From positions 1-64,000 of the IMG/VR virus record IMGVR_UViG_3300029267_002897: DNA of 64,000 nt; one strand, given 5' to 3'. Position numbers and translations under genes: made by a program. The notes beneath the pieces were generated by a model. That model made no database searches. It saw only the letters and a list, made by a program, of their open reading frames with translations, and was not told the DNA's origin. This DNA comes from a virus. Positions 7,171-14,248 of the stretch are shown one piece after another; within the stretch, counting starts at the first letter, position 1, and each line of letters opens with the position of its first letter.

Positions 7171-7971
7171 CTACTCTGCCAGGACCATCCGCATGAAGAA
7201 CCCCCAAGAGCTGGTGCCCTCGGGACATTCGTCTGCGGATGCTGCGCGCGGAGTGACCCCGATGAAGTACGGCGACACTTCGTAGTTGTCGGTGGGCTCG
7301 GACATGTAGTCGAAGACGGACGAGTTCACCATCGTGTAGTAGAACGCGAGCGTGTAGGTCTCGCCATCCTCCAGCGTGTACTCGATGTCGGAGCGCTGCC
7401 ATGACTCCTCCCCTAGACCGTCCACCTCCGTGCCGGACGCGATGAGGTTTCCTTCGGGGTAGTCGTACAGCCGTGCCGAACACCAACCGGTCTCGGGCTG
7501 GTTGATGAGCCATTCGAACGCGAGCAGTTCCACCGTCTCTTGCACTGTGAAGACGTAGCCCTTCGTAGCCTGGGTCGAGATGCCGTCGTTATCTATGAAG
7601 GTCCCGTCCTCCGGCGTGAGGTCGATGACTTCTTCCGGCGGTCCAGCGTCTGCCTCAGTGTCCGTCTCGGTGTCATCACCACCATCAGGCTCATCAGTAT
7701 CACCAGTCCCAGTGTCTGTCCCCGTGTCAGGTCCAGTATCGGTGTCAGAATCACTATCGCTGTCGCTGTCAGAATCAGAGTCACTATCGGCATCGGTATC
7801 AGTGTCAGTTCCTCCATCAGCGTCCGTATCAGCATCTGTATCGCTGTCCGCATCCGTATCTGAATCCACATCTGTGTCACCTCCGGCATCGGGTTCCCCG
7901 GGCGCATCGATTCCCAGGTCGTAGCAGCCACATAACATGGCTACCATTATTGGGAGCATCCAAGGTTTCAT
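7171..7971 (-). CDS. secreted lipoprotein with Asp/Ser/Thr repeat stalk
   Basis: 266 residues from the ATG at 7971 (AAGGAGG upstream); the open frame extends to 8280 but that start would lack the signal peptide and ribosome site. Residues 1-16 form a lipoprotein signal ending LCGC. A low-complexity stalk of about 90 residues (repeats of DTD, DSD, DAD, TGT) follows, then a globular C-terminal domain of about 150 residues (WLINQPETGWCSARLYDYPEG, YTLAFYYTMVN) that looks like an all-beta module. Such D/T stalks are common in Myxococcota-type lipoproteins, so it may come from the host and act on the infected-cell surface, perhaps in superinfection exclusion; this is inference. Confidence 0.8.
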   Translation of the reverse strand: MKPWMLPIMVAMLCGCYDLGIDAPGEPDAGGDTDVDSDTDADSDTDADTDADGGTDTDTDADSDSDSDSDSDSDSDTDTGPDTGTDTGTGDTDEPDGGDDTETDTEADAGPPEEVIDLTPEDGTFIDNDGISTQATKGYVFTVQETVELLAFEWLINQPETGWCSARLYDYPEGNLIASGTEVDGLGEESWQRSDIEYTLEDGETYTLAFYYTMVNSSVFDYMSEPTDNYEVSPYFIGVTPRAASADECPEGTSSWGFFMRMVLAE

Positions 7972-7994
7972 CACACACCTCCTTTTGTCTATTA

Positions 7995-8005
7995 TCTTGT
8001 ACCAA
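7995..8005 (-). promoter_or_regulatory. TTGGTACAAGA-type promoter box
   Basis: Minus-strand TTGGTACAAGA, 24 nt upstream of the lipoprotein ATG at 7971; matches the consensus exactly. Confidence 0.65.
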
Positions 8006-8024
8006 GGAGATGCGCGCAAAGAGC

Positions 8025-8056
8025 AAAAGAAAAGCGCCCGGGTAGGCGCTCTTCTC
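8025..8056 (-). terminator. intrinsic terminator
   Basis: Minus-strand AGCGCC-TACCC-GGGCGCT hairpin followed by TTTTCTTTT, just after the ParB-like gene. Confidence 0.75.
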
Positions 8057-8063
8057 GGGTCGG

Positions 8064-9092
8064 TTACCGGCGACCCTTCCGGATGTTGGTTCGGATTTTT
8101 GCCAAGTCGTAGGTAGGAGCCATGCGCACGATGGCTTTCGACTTGCCGCCCTTGCACCAGCGGTTCCACGTCTCGAGCGTGAAGTAGGTGAAGACGGATT
8201 GGTGTACGCGACGTACGCGTCCTTCGCGCTCGCGCTTTGTCAGCGCGGACGAGCTCACGCATACGTTCTCGTTCACCCAATCTCGCCAGCGGGCAGTGGG
8301 GTAGTCGTCAGTGACGCCGCCGTCCCGTAGCTCCATGATGAACGGAGTGAGGTCCCGGCTGGGGTCCTTGACTTGTTGCCAGATGTAGTAGAGTGCGACG
8401 AGAATCGGGATGTTCATCAGCTTGTTGGCGCGTTTCATGTTCTTGTGTACGAACTGGTCCAAGTACTGTGCGAAATCGACCAGAGCCTGATGGTCTCTGA
8501 AATTCTCCGCTCTACGCATGATGGAGTAGTTCTTGAAGCCGCCGTGCTCAGGGAACTTGTGGTCATTCACCTCGGTCATGAACCAGATAGTGGCCAGTGC
8601 CCCGCGCAGTTTCAGGTGTAATTGCGCCAACTCTGAGCGTGAACCTGTAATCGCCCGCACTTCGTCTGGCGGCTTGCGGACGCTCCCCCGCCCGTCCCAA
8701 CCGGTGTATACCGCTGCGGCGTCATCCAGGTTATCGCAGTACACAGTTTCCAGGACGACTTCCATGTCCGGCTCGATGTATTCCGGGAAGTTGTAAAAGA
8801 GGTACCGAGTGTGTCGCCCGTTCCCGGAAAAGACCTCTCCGTCCTTTCCTACGCAAAGTTGTCCCCAGTAGAAAGCGTGATAGCGGTCGTCGTCAATCAT
8901 GTCTTTCAAGTGGGCAATACGTTTCGGGTCTAGAGGCCGTTCGATCTCCGGGCAAGCGGGGAGGGTATACAGCTCGTTCACGAGTTTCCGGGTCAGCTTC
9001 ATGCATTCCGTCTTCGAGCGTTTTATACCGCGCTTCCGACGGTTGGGGCGCAGCTGCTTCAACCTTTCCTCTTTCTGTTGTTTAGTGACCAT
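8064..9092 (-). CDS. ParB/sulfiredoxin-fold protein
   Basis: 342 residues. A very basic N-terminus (RPNRRKRGIKRSK) precedes a ParB-like core at about 50-125: PKRIAHLKDMIDDDRY, GQLCVGKDGEVFSGNGRHTRY, then VETVYCD-type strand. The GNGRHT motif corresponds to the nucleotide-binding GxxRH loop of ParB/Srx-fold proteins, some of which are CTPases or nucleases. The C-terminal 200 residues are helical and unassigned. It overlaps the small zinc protein upstream by 11 nt and ends in an intrinsic terminator. DNA binding is likely; binding to the dispersed TTTAC-NNN-GTAAA sites is only a hypothesis. Confidence 0.7.
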   Translation of the reverse strand: MVTKQQKEERLKQLRPNRRKRGIKRSKTECMKLTRKLVNELYTLPACPEIERPLDPKRIAHLKDMIDDDRYHAFYWGQLCVGKDGEVFSGNGRHTRYLFYNFPEYIEPDMEVVLETVYCDNLDDAAAVYTGWDGRGSVRKPPDEVRAITGSRSELAQLHLKLRGALATIWFMTEVNDHKFPEHGGFKNYSIMRRAENFRDHQALVDFAQYLDQFVHKNMKRANKLMNIPILVALYYIWQQVKDPSRDLTPFIMELRDGGVTDDYPTARWRDWVNENVCVSSSALTKREREGRVRRVHQSVFTYFTLETWNRWCKGGKSKAIVRMAPTYDLAKIRTNIRKGRR

Positions 9093-9315
9093 TTTTTCCC
9101 TCCTCGGTCTTCGCTGCGGGCTGCCCCTTTCTGAGGAGGGCCTTCACCTGGTTGTTCTTCCGCGCCAGCCGCTTCTTGCAGCTGTTGCACGTCACCTCCC
9201 TGGAGTGCGTGGTCGTCTTGACCCGCGCCGACGTGTGACAGAGCGGCCAGTCCGCGCCGTCGGGTTTGTAGTGTACCTTCTCCGGGTACAGCTCGTTGAA
9301 TGGTTTCCGCGACAT
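9082..9315 (-). CDS. small Cys/His zinc-binding-like protein
   Basis: 77 residues from the ATG at 9315 (GGAGGTGGAG upstream; a GTG four codons earlier is less well placed). The middle holds CHTSARVKTTTH and CNSCKKRLARK, a C-H/H-C-x2-C arrangement that could bind one zinc. The tail is Lys-rich. It is translationally coupled to the ParB-like gene: its stop lies inside that gene's first codons (AAAAATGGTCACTAA). A nucleic-acid-binding accessory role is possible but unproven. Confidence 0.75.
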   Translation of the reverse strand: MSRKPFNELYPEKVHYKPDGADWPLCHTSARVKTTTHSREVTCNSCKKRLARKNNQVKALLRKGQPAAKTEEGKNGH

Positions 9316-9330
9316 GGTTGTCTCCACCTC

Positions 9331-9540
9331 CTATCCGGTAAGTTGTTCGAGATCGCCGAGGACACCGATTCCTCCGGCAGAGGAATACGTGCCACTGCCG
9401 AGACGGCAGTAATCCCCCTGCAATCCCCGGCTTTCCACGCGCCGAGTGTTTTCGGGTTGCGGCTGGCAGGTCACACGGGTGACCCTTCCCCCGGCTTCCA
9501 GATACTTCTGGACGGATTTGTTGTGGGGTTTCTGCACCAT
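9331..9540 (-). CDS. small hypothetical protein
   Basis: 69 residues (MVQKPHNKSVQKYLEAGG ... GVLGDLEQLTG), basic N-terminal half, Gly/Ser-rich C-terminal half, no recognised family. First gene of the unit with the zinc-like and ParB-like genes: AGGAGGTGGAG precedes the ATG at 9540 and a TTGGTATCAGA box lies 27 nt upstream. Confidence 0.7.
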   Translation of the reverse strand: MVQKPHNKSVQKYLEAGGRVTRVTCQPQPENTRRVESRGLQGDYCRLGSGTYSSAGGIGVLGDLEQLTG

Positions 9541-9566
9541 TACAGCTCCACCTCCTTTCGTTGTCT

Positions 9567-9577
9567 TCTGATACCAA
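9567..9577 (-). promoter_or_regulatory. TTGGTATCAGA-type promoter box
   Basis: Minus-strand TTGGTATCAGA, 27 nt upstream of the ATG at 9540, following the terminator T-run of the preceding unit. Confidence 0.6.
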
Positions 9578-9627
9578 AAAAAGTAGCTCCCCCCTGACTG
9601 TTTTCACAGCAGCCAGAGGGGAGCTGA
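9576..9627 (-). terminator. intrinsic terminator
   Basis: Long minus-strand hairpin AGCTCCCCTCTGGCTG ... CAGTCAGGGGGGAGCT followed by ACTTTTTTT. The 9628-9738 stretch up to the next gene contains no convincing ORF. Confidence 0.75.
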
Positions 9628-9738
9628 AGCAGCAGGAGGTGTCGCTGCTTCGGCCATTTCAGACCGAAACGCGCCCGTTGGGCGCGGCCCCTAGCCGAAG
9701 CTACCTGGACTCCGACTAGGGGATGAGGACTCGGACGT

Positions 9739-9918
9739 TCAGGAGTTGCCGAGGTCGCGCATCTCAGCGCGAACCCGGTCACGAGCACGCTGCTCGCGGT
9801 CACCTTGCGCTTTCTTCCAGACCTTCTGGATGATTGCGCGCAGTTCCTGTGCGATAGCGAATTGCCCCTCCTTCTCGGCCGCATGCTCCGCTTCCTGGAG
9901 CTTCTCTAGTAGAGCCAT
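9739..9918 (-). CDS. small helical protein
   Basis: 59 residues, entirely helical and charged (LLEKLQEAEHAAEKEGQFAIAQELRAIIQKVWKKAQ), no recognised family. The ATG at 9918 is chosen because AAAGGAGGTG sits 7 nt upstream; an ATG three codons earlier would overlap that site. Own promoter box (TTGGGTATAAGA, 26 nt upstream) and terminator. Confidence 0.75.
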   Translation of the reverse strand: MALLEKLQEAEHAAEKEGQFAIAQELRAIIQKVWKKAQGDREQRARDRVRAEMRDLGNS

Positions 9919-9943
9919 GGCGAACACCTCCTTTGCCTCATTG

Positions 9944-9955
9944 TCTTATACCCAA
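9944..9955 (-). promoter_or_regulatory. TTGGGTATAAGA-type promoter box
   Basis: Minus-strand TTGGGTATAAGA (one extra G relative to consensus), 26 nt upstream of the ATG at 9918. Confidence 0.55.
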
Positions 9956-9964
9956 AAGTGGGGC

Positions 9965-10387
9965 TCAAGTTTTGTTAACGCGGCAAGAGGGTAATTTGCT
10001 CCGGAAACCCCACACCTCCTTGTCTGAGTTGTTCCGGATAAATCCTACCTCCACGTAGTCCAGCATCTCGTCCGGCGCGTACGTTTCTTTCTTGGGACTG
10101 ATGACCAGCTCCCACTGTTGGATGTCCCCTCCCTGATGCCCCTCCGCCCGGGTGTCGATGTAGTGGTTCACCTCGGGCAACAGGAGCTCGAACCACACCT
10201 TGGCCGGTACGTCGTAAAGGCAGAAACCAATAGCTCTCTTAGTACCTCCTGGGGCATCTCCGTCCTCCACGAAATTCCAATCTTCTTCGGGTATCTTGAT
10301 TTCGAAGAGACCGCGGAAATACTCGGCGAGCTGACCTCCAAAGAACTCGTGAGGTTGTTTATCTTTTGTTGGGAAGTTTCCGCGCAT
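9965..10387 (-). CDS. small paralogue-family protein
   Basis: 140 residues. The layout follows the local family: helix (GGQLAEYFRGLFEIKI), strands (RAIGFCLYDV) and the motif VWFELLLPEVNHYIDT, with the conserved Pro-Glu, then a longer C-terminal strand region (WELVISPKK, DYVEVGFIRN). ATG at 10387 overlaps by one base the stop of a -1-frame extension of the upstream gene (TGATG); a GTG one codon earlier is an alternative. Function unknown. Confidence 0.75.
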   Translation of the reverse strand: MRGNFPTKDKQPHEFFGGQLAEYFRGLFEIKIPEEDWNFVEDGDAPGGTKRAIGFCLYDVPAKVWFELLLPEVNHYIDTRAEGHQGGDIQQWELVISPKKETYAPDEMLDYVEVGFIRNNSDKEVWGFRSKLPSCRVNKT

Positions 10388-10460
10388 CACGACACCGCGT
10401 TAACGACGCCCAGCGCGATGGCCGCCAGGGAAAGAATGAGGAGACAGATGGAGTTGACGT

Positions 10461-10931
10461 TTAATCCTTGCCGGACTTTTTGGACTTCTTTTCGGGCTCG
10501 TTGGTCGTGGGCTCTTCCTTCTCCTCCTCCGTCTTCGATTCGGTCGACTCTTCCTCGGAGGCAGCGGGTTCGGGCTTCAAGTTCTCGGAAGGCGACGTCG
10601 TAGGGTCGGCCTTGGGCGAAGGGTTCGTCGGTCCAGTCTGCGGGGCCGGAACCGGAACCGATTGTGGGAATGTGTTCTTCAGTGCGTTCCAGCATTGAAC
10701 GTACCCTAACGTGTTCTGCGCGCGACCGAAGAAGTACATGATGTCTTGCAGGTCACGCTGTTGTGCGAGTTTTCCCTTGGCGGCTTCCAGGGACTCCTCT
10801 GCCATACGCAGACGAGTGTCTACGTCGGGCGGGGTGTCCTCGCCGAGACGGTCTCGGTATGTTCGCACAAGGTTGAGGGAACTCTCGATTTGAGAGTTGA
10901 GAACGTTTCTGGTTTCCTCCGAGAACGCCAT
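10461..10931 (-). CDS. coiled-coil protein with acidic tail and possible -1 frameshift membrane anchor
   Basis: 156 residues in the zero frame. Residues 1-90 are helical (SSLNLVRTYRDRL, LRMAEESLEAAKGKLAQQRD); the rest is a Pro/Glu/Lys/Ser-rich linker ending KKSKKSGKD. At the heptamer C-AAA-AAG (10482-10476) a -1 shift avoids the stop and adds 28 residues with a transmembrane segment (NSICLLILSLAAIALGVVNAV), stopping at 10387. Soluble and membrane-anchored forms are thus possible. No start codon with a ribosome site was found for an independent small gene there. Function unknown. Confidence 0.75.
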   Translation of the reverse strand: MAFSEETRNVLNSQIESSLNLVRTYRDRLGEDTPPDVDTRLRMAEESLEAAKGKLAQQRDLQDIMYFFGRAQNTLGYVQCWNALKNTFPQSVPVPAPQTGPTNPSPKADPTTSPSENLKPEPAASEEESTESKTEEEKEEPTTNEPEKKSKKSGKD

Positions 10932-11143
10932 TATTGTTTACCTCCCTGGACTGCTTTCAGCTTGTTAACTTCCCCGGAGCACAACCAGTAGATGATTGCC
11001 CCGACACTTGTTGCTCCGAGCACGCCGAATACGAAATCAAAGCCGTACAGAAATCCGAGAACGAATCCTATGAGGGCTCCCCATAGCATCTTGGATTCTC
11101 GTCTTTTTTCAGCTTCTTTCAGTTCCTCTGCGACGTGCCCCAT
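10931..11143 (-). CDS. small two-helix membrane protein
   Basis: 70 residues from the ATG at 11143 (MGHVAEELKE); starts at 11167 or 11200 would overlap the upstream gene and are possible. A charged N-terminal helix precedes two adjacent hydrophobic segments (MLWGALIGFVLGFLYGF and VFGVLGATSVGAIIYWL), so it is an integral membrane hairpin. Size and topology fit a holin or membrane-modifying early protein, but no family is recognised. Confidence 0.7.
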   Translation of the reverse strand: MGHVAEELKEAEKRRESKMLWGALIGFVLGFLYGFDFVFGVLGATSVGAIIYWLCSGEVNKLKAVQGGKQ

Positions 11144-11147
11144 CTTC

Positions 11148-11336
11148 TCAGTAGTCCTGCCAGTCATGTGAGTAGTCATCTTCCCAAATAAGCGCATCAC
11201 TGTCCAGGTCTGGGTCCCGCAGATACTTAGTGTCGAAATAAACCTGCCGCGAAAAGGGCATTTGAAAGACCGTGTTCTCGGGCCATACGGTAACTATGGA
11301 TTCAAGCACTAATTGGTCCCAGTTACGTTCCAACAC
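11148..11336 (-). CDS. small acidic hypothetical protein
   Basis: 62 residues starting with GTG at 11336 (AAGGAGGTGTGTT upstream). Aromatic and acidic C-terminus (LIWEDDYSHDWQDY). No recognised family. First gene of the unit running left to 9965; promoter-like CCGGTACAAGA lies 33 nt upstream. Confidence 0.7.
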   Translation of the reverse strand: MLERNWDQLVLESIVTVWPENTVFQMPFSRQVYFDTKYLRDPDLDSDALIWEDDYSHDWQDY

Positions 11337-11368
11337 AACACACCTCCTTGTTGCTTGTTTGGGTTTTC

Positions 11369-11379
11369 TCTTGTACCGG
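11369..11379 (-). promoter_or_regulatory. CCGGTACAAGA-type promoter box
   Basis: Minus-strand CCGGTACAAGA, 33 nt upstream of the GTG at 11336; divergent from the plus-strand TATAATT box at 11389. Confidence 0.55.
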
Positions 11380-11388
11380 CTTTTGGCA

Positions 11389-11395
11389 TATAATT
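11389..11395 (+). promoter_or_regulatory. TATAATT (virion-class) promoter box
   Basis: Plus-strand GCATATAATTACGG, 22 nt before the ATG at 11417. TATAATT/TATACTT also precedes the virion operons. The near-palindrome ATTACGGCGTAAA (11393-11405) overlaps it and could allow repression. Confidence 0.6.
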
Positions 11396-11416
11396 ACGGC
11401 GTAAACGGAGGAACTG

Positions 11417-12016
11417 ATGTATCTCGAAACTATGCGACAGTTGGGCCTGGAGAAGTACGCAGCAGATAAAATAGCGATGCTTCAAGGGCTGCTGCTGATG
11501 CCGGATGCGGAGTTGGAGAAGGTGGCGGCCCAATGCGGGATGACGAAGGAAGCGTTCCGCCGCCAAGCCGCTAACTTCTTCCGGAGCCTCATTGGCAAAG
11601 GGCGTAACGTTGCTCTACCCGCTGCGGGAGCTGTTCGTAAACCCGGAATGTTCGCACAGGCCAAGAGTGTGTTGTCCGGGAAAGGCCGCCTGGTAGGTGA
11701 GATGCCCGTGGCCAAGGGTACTCCTGGACGAGCAACACGGCATATCCGTTCCGGCGCGACACTCAACGTCGGAGACCCGCGTCTCTCCGGCTTCCGCCCA
11801 GGTCCTGGCGGCAGCGCAGGGAAAGTCCGACAAGGCGGCGGCATGCTGGCAGAAACTCCCAAGACCGAAGAAGGAGCACCCTGGACTCTCGGGCGAAAGC
11901 TGAAGTGGGGACTGGGACTCGGAGCGGCCGGTCTCGGCGGGTACGCACTGCTTGGCAACAAGGGGCAACCGGAGAGTCCCTATCCCCAGCAGTACTACGG
12001 TCCTGGTTATCCCTAG
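11417..12016 (+). CDS. probable virion-associated protein
   Basis: 199 residues on the plus strand, an orphan among minus genes. The N-terminus (MYLETMRQLGLEKYAADK) resembles those of structural-region proteins (for example NATLASLGITKEA at 54285). A Gly/Arg-rich middle follows, then a hydrophobic Gly-rich segment (WGLGLGAAGLGGYALLG) and a Pro/Tyr tail (YPQQYYGPGYP) like the tails of the 33651 and 53737 proteins. GGAGG precedes the ATG. Its TATAATT promoter matches virion operons, so late expression and virion location are inferred. Confidence 0.75.
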   Translation: MYLETMRQLGLEKYAADKIAMLQGLLLMPDAELEKVAAQCGMTKEAFRRQAANFFRSLIGKGRNVALPAAGAVRKPGMFAQAKSVLSGKGRLVGEMPVAKGTPGRATRHIRSGATLNVGDPRLSGFRPGPGGSAGKVRQGGGMLAETPKTEEGAPWTLGRKLKWGLGLGAAGLGGYALLGNKGQPESPYPQQYYGPGYP

Positions 12017-12483
12017 TTCGCGTCCGCGTAGGATTTGATTCCCATTACCGCGATGGTCACTGTTTCGATGAGTACGACTGCCCAGAGCGCGTACTTTTCC
12101 AGGCGGTCCTCGATGTTGCCCATTCCGAGTCGGTCTTCCACGTCTTTCAGGCGAGTTTTGTAGTAGCCGACGTTCGCTTCTTGGGCCTTCAACATCGACT
12201 CATAGTTGGAAATCTTCAACTCGTAGGTCTCGAGGATTTGGTCGTGGGCTTCGAGAACCCCACGTATCTTGAGCCGCCAGTCGAAGAGTCCCTGGTAGTC
12301 GAGCGCGATGAGCATCACGGTCTTCCACTGGTCCTTGTCCAAGCACTTGTAGCTCTTCCCTTCGATGACGGTCGTCTTCACGGTAGGGAGGTGCCGCCGT
12401 ACCTGGTAGGGGTCTTCATCTTCATCGGCCATCGAGACGCACGGAATGGACAGTATGAAAGCTAGCGCCAGCAGGTATCTCAT
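12013..12483 (-). CDS. secreted coiled-coil protein with C-terminal membrane anchor
   Basis: 156 residues. An N-terminal signal (MRYLLALAFILSIPCVSMA) precedes an acidic stretch. Helices of about 60 residues (LKIRGVLEAHDQILETYELKISNYESMLK) form a probable coiled coil, and a transmembrane segment lies near the end (LWAVVLIETVTIAVMGI). An envelope-spanning function such as lysis accessory or spanin-like is plausible, not shown. It ends tail-to-tail with the plus gene (stops overlap by 4 nt) and overlaps the upstream gene by ATGA. Confidence 0.75.
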   Translation of the reverse strand: MRYLLALAFILSIPCVSMADEDEDPYQVRRHLPTVKTTVIEGKSYKCLDKDQWKTVMLIALDYQGLFDWRLKIRGVLEAHDQILETYELKISNYESMLKAQEANVGYYKTRLKDVEDRLGMGNIEDRLEKYALWAVVLIETVTIAVMGIKSYADAN

Positions 12484-12875
12484 AAGCCAAGCTCCTTCTG
12501 CAACCTATCGAGGTCGTCCATCGTTTCGGCCTCGTCGATTTTCTTCCGGCCTTCCAGGGTTTTGGCATCGATGTTCCCGGCCTGGTTGAGCTTCTTGGCT
12601 ATCTCGGCCTTCTTCTCCTTGATTTTTTTGTCCAGGATTTTGTTCTGCTCTGCATAGCCGTCCATCGCAGTGTCGACTACGGCGTCGTGCGCGGCGTCTA
12701 CTTTCTTGCCCGTTCCTGACGGAGCAAAAAGAGAGAACAGCCACAGCACTGCGAGAACGACCACCAGGAGGAGCACAATGACGGCGGGAATCTTCCCGTA
12801 CCAGGGGAGCTTCTTCCACCACTCCCAGACCTTCTTTATCGCCTTGGCGACAGGGTTCTCAGTCTTCTTCGTCAT
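12480..12875 (-). CDS. single-pass membrane protein with coiled-coil tail
   Basis: 131 residues. An amphipathic basic N-terminus (AKAIKKVWEWWKKLPWYGK) leads into a strong transmembrane helix (IPAVIVLLLVVVLAVLWLFSLF), then a Lys/Glu/Asp-rich helical tail (NKILDKKIKEKKAEIAKKL). With the next gene it forms a pair of membrane coiled-coil proteins translated in coupling (ATGA). A pair like this could act in lysis or in organising phage processes at the membrane. Confidence 0.75.
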   Translation of the reverse strand: MTKKTENPVAKAIKKVWEWWKKLPWYGKIPAVIVLLLVVVLAVLWLFSLFAPSGTGKKVDAAHDAVVDTAMDGYAEQNKILDKKIKEKKAEIAKKLNQAGNIDAKTLEGRKKIDEAETMDDLDRLQKELGL

Positions 12876-13089
12876 CGGCTACCTCCTCGATGTTCCAGTT
12901 GTCGGGGCGCAAGTCGAACGAGTACTCCGGGTCGGAGTGAATCGTGTAGTCGCCGTCGACAGCTTTCTGGCGGGCCTCCTCTTTGGTACGCGCGGTCACG
13001 CGCACCGGCTGATGATACACTTCGTGTTTCACCACGATGAAGGTCTTTTCCTCCAGTGGCTGCGAACCAGGAATTTCTGTTTGCTCCAT
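12859..13089 (-). CDS. small acidic protein
   Basis: 76 residues: strands (TFIVVKHEVYHQPVRVTAR), a helix (TKEEARQKAVDG) and an acidic tail (EEVADDEED). The strand-helix-strand layout resembles the N-terminal part of the 6710-7108 protein. Weak GAGG before the ATG at 13089. It overlaps the membrane-protein gene by 17 nt. Function unknown. Confidence 0.7.
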   Translation of the reverse strand: MEQTEIPGSQPLEEKTFIVVKHEVYHQPVRVTARTKEEARQKAVDGDYTIHSDPEYSFDLRPDNWNIEEVADDEED

Positions 13090-13398
13090 ATCGGAATCCT
13101 CGTTTAGAGAATTGTAGTAATAAACGCACTACTGAGTGAGCCAGGGAAGGTGAGACCAGAAGTCATTGTTCGTTGTTCGGATGGTTTCGCCTGATCTCGC
13201 TACTACGGGATTGCCCGGTAGCAGAGCCTCGAGAACGTAGGGCGCAAGGCCAGAGGTCTCGAGGAGGAGCGAGGGCTAACGTGGTCCAGATGGCCACGTC
13301 TTGAGGAGCGTTACGCTCCGCGTCTGTACAGCGTAGACTCTAGTGCGTTTTTTATTAAAAGAGAGAAGCCGTGCCACGTTACTCGATGCGAGGCCGTG

Positions 13399-13586
13399 AC
13401 CCAGTGTCCCGTGGGAGCTCGAAGGTTTTTATTTCTTCAGGCGTCTCGACGGTTTCAAGGTGCGGCCTTTGTCGGGTTCAATCGAAGCACTCCGTGCATG
13501 CGTAGTGTGGTTCTACCTGGTCGTACCTTGGAATCTCGAGGGGTCTGAAGGAATAAAAACCTTCGAGCTCCCGCGGGACACTGGGT
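13399..13586. repeat. 42-bp inverted repeat arms separated by about 104 nt
   Basis: 13399-13440 and 13545-13586 are reverse complements with two differences out of 42. Both differences are T opposite G, that is wobble pairs if the plus strand is transcribed and A-C mismatches if the minus strand is. Confidence 0.85.
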
Positions 13587-13798
13587 GCGAGCATTGAATA
13601 ATGCAGCCAGATAAAGCACAATGTCGTGACGTTACGCCACTGCTCCCGTTGAGAGCCCCCTGGAACCTTCTAACCTCCGGGAGAGGAGGTCTTCCGAATT
13701 CCTTCGACAAGAGTCGAGTGGGAGATATTCGACCAGCGAATTGCTCTGCGGGGTCTAACTTTGGGCACGGCTTCTCGGTCTGTTTGGTGGGATGTTCT

Positions 13799-13811
13799 TT
13801 TACCGCGTAAA
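13799..13811. repeat. perfect TTTAC-NNN-GTAAA palindrome
   Basis: TTTACCGCGTAAA in non-coding DNA 13 nt from tRNA-Lys. Confidence 0.8.
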
Positions 13812-13823
13812 GCTACGTATTTG

Positions 13824-13897
13824 TGAACCCGCTGGGATTCGAACCCAGGACACCAGGATTAAAAGTCCTGTGTTCTACCTGGCTGAACTACGGGTTC
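13824..13897 (-). tRNA. tRNA-Lys (anticodon TTT)
   Basis: Full cloverleaf on the minus strand: acceptor GAACCCG/CGGGTTC, D arm GTTC...GAAC, anticodon stem CAGGA/TCCTG around CTTTTAA, T arm CTGGG-TTCGAAT-CCCAG, discriminator A. CCA is not encoded. It starts directly at the stop codon of the upstream gene. Confidence 0.95.
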
Positions 13898-14248
13898 TCA
13901 CGCGGCCAGCTTGGCGGCCTTGAGGCACCGTTTGATGTGGGTTCGGGCAGCCTCTACCCAAGCCTCGATGTCCTCCTCGCTCCCGCCGAACTTCTTGGCG
14001 TGCTTCTCCACGGTCGAGAAGCTGGGGGTGCTGGCACACTTCTTTTCCATCACGGAGTAAGGCACTCCGTGCAGGAGGCCGTACGCCAGGAGGTTGTGTC
14101 GAGCTGCGGATCTCACCACTGTGGTGCGGTGATGGTTGAGCTCCCACTTCTCCATACCTGAGGTTTTGCGAGCTTCTTCGCGGATGGTTCTCGCCTCGTC
14201 AGCGAGGTTCTTGATCTTGATCCGTAGATGCGTAATTCTTTCGTGCAT
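13898..14248 (-). CDS. hypothetical helical protein upstream of tRNA-Lys
   Basis: 116 residues, helical, basic at both ends. A central part (NLLAYGLLHGVPYSVMEKKCASTPSF) followed by VEKHAKKFGGSEEDIEAWVEAARTHI resembles small phage proteins of unknown function. The stop codon abuts the 5' end of tRNA-Lys, so the tRNA is probably cut from the same transcript. AAGGAG precedes the ATG at 14248. Confidence 0.8.
   Translation of the reverse strand: MHERITHLRIKIKNLADEARTIREEARKTSGMEKWELNHHRTTVVRSAARHNLLAYGLLHGVPYSVMEKKCASTPSFSTVEKHAKKFGGSEEDIEAWVEAARTHIKRCLKAAKLAA

Larger units (their letters stand above)
13110..13822. ncRNA. large structured non-coding RNA candidate beside tRNA-Lys
   Basis: This 700-nt stretch has no credible ORF but very dense complementarity. 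The main element is a 42-nt inverted repeat (13399-13440 with 13545-13586); its two mismatches would be G-U pairs in a plus-strand RNA. Others: ACGCACTA...TAGTGCGT closing 13124-13348, CCTCGAGA...TCTCGAGG (13228-13265), ACGTGG...CCACGT (13279-13299), GGAGCGTTACGCTCC (13305-13319), GTGACGTTACGCCAC (13626-13640), ACCTCC...GGAGGT and ATTCG...CGAAT. Large ornate RNAs next to phage tRNAs (GOLLD and ROOL classes) are known; membership cannot be tested here. The strand is not settled: the tRNA next door is minus, the long helix favours plus, and the GTGACGTTAC hairpin favours minus. Confidence 0.6.

Noticed and set aside
7171-8280. Longer form of the lipoprotein starting at 8280
   Set aside because: It would run through a terminator, the promoter box and the strong ribosome site, and would bury the signal peptide; the ATG at 7971 explains all signals.
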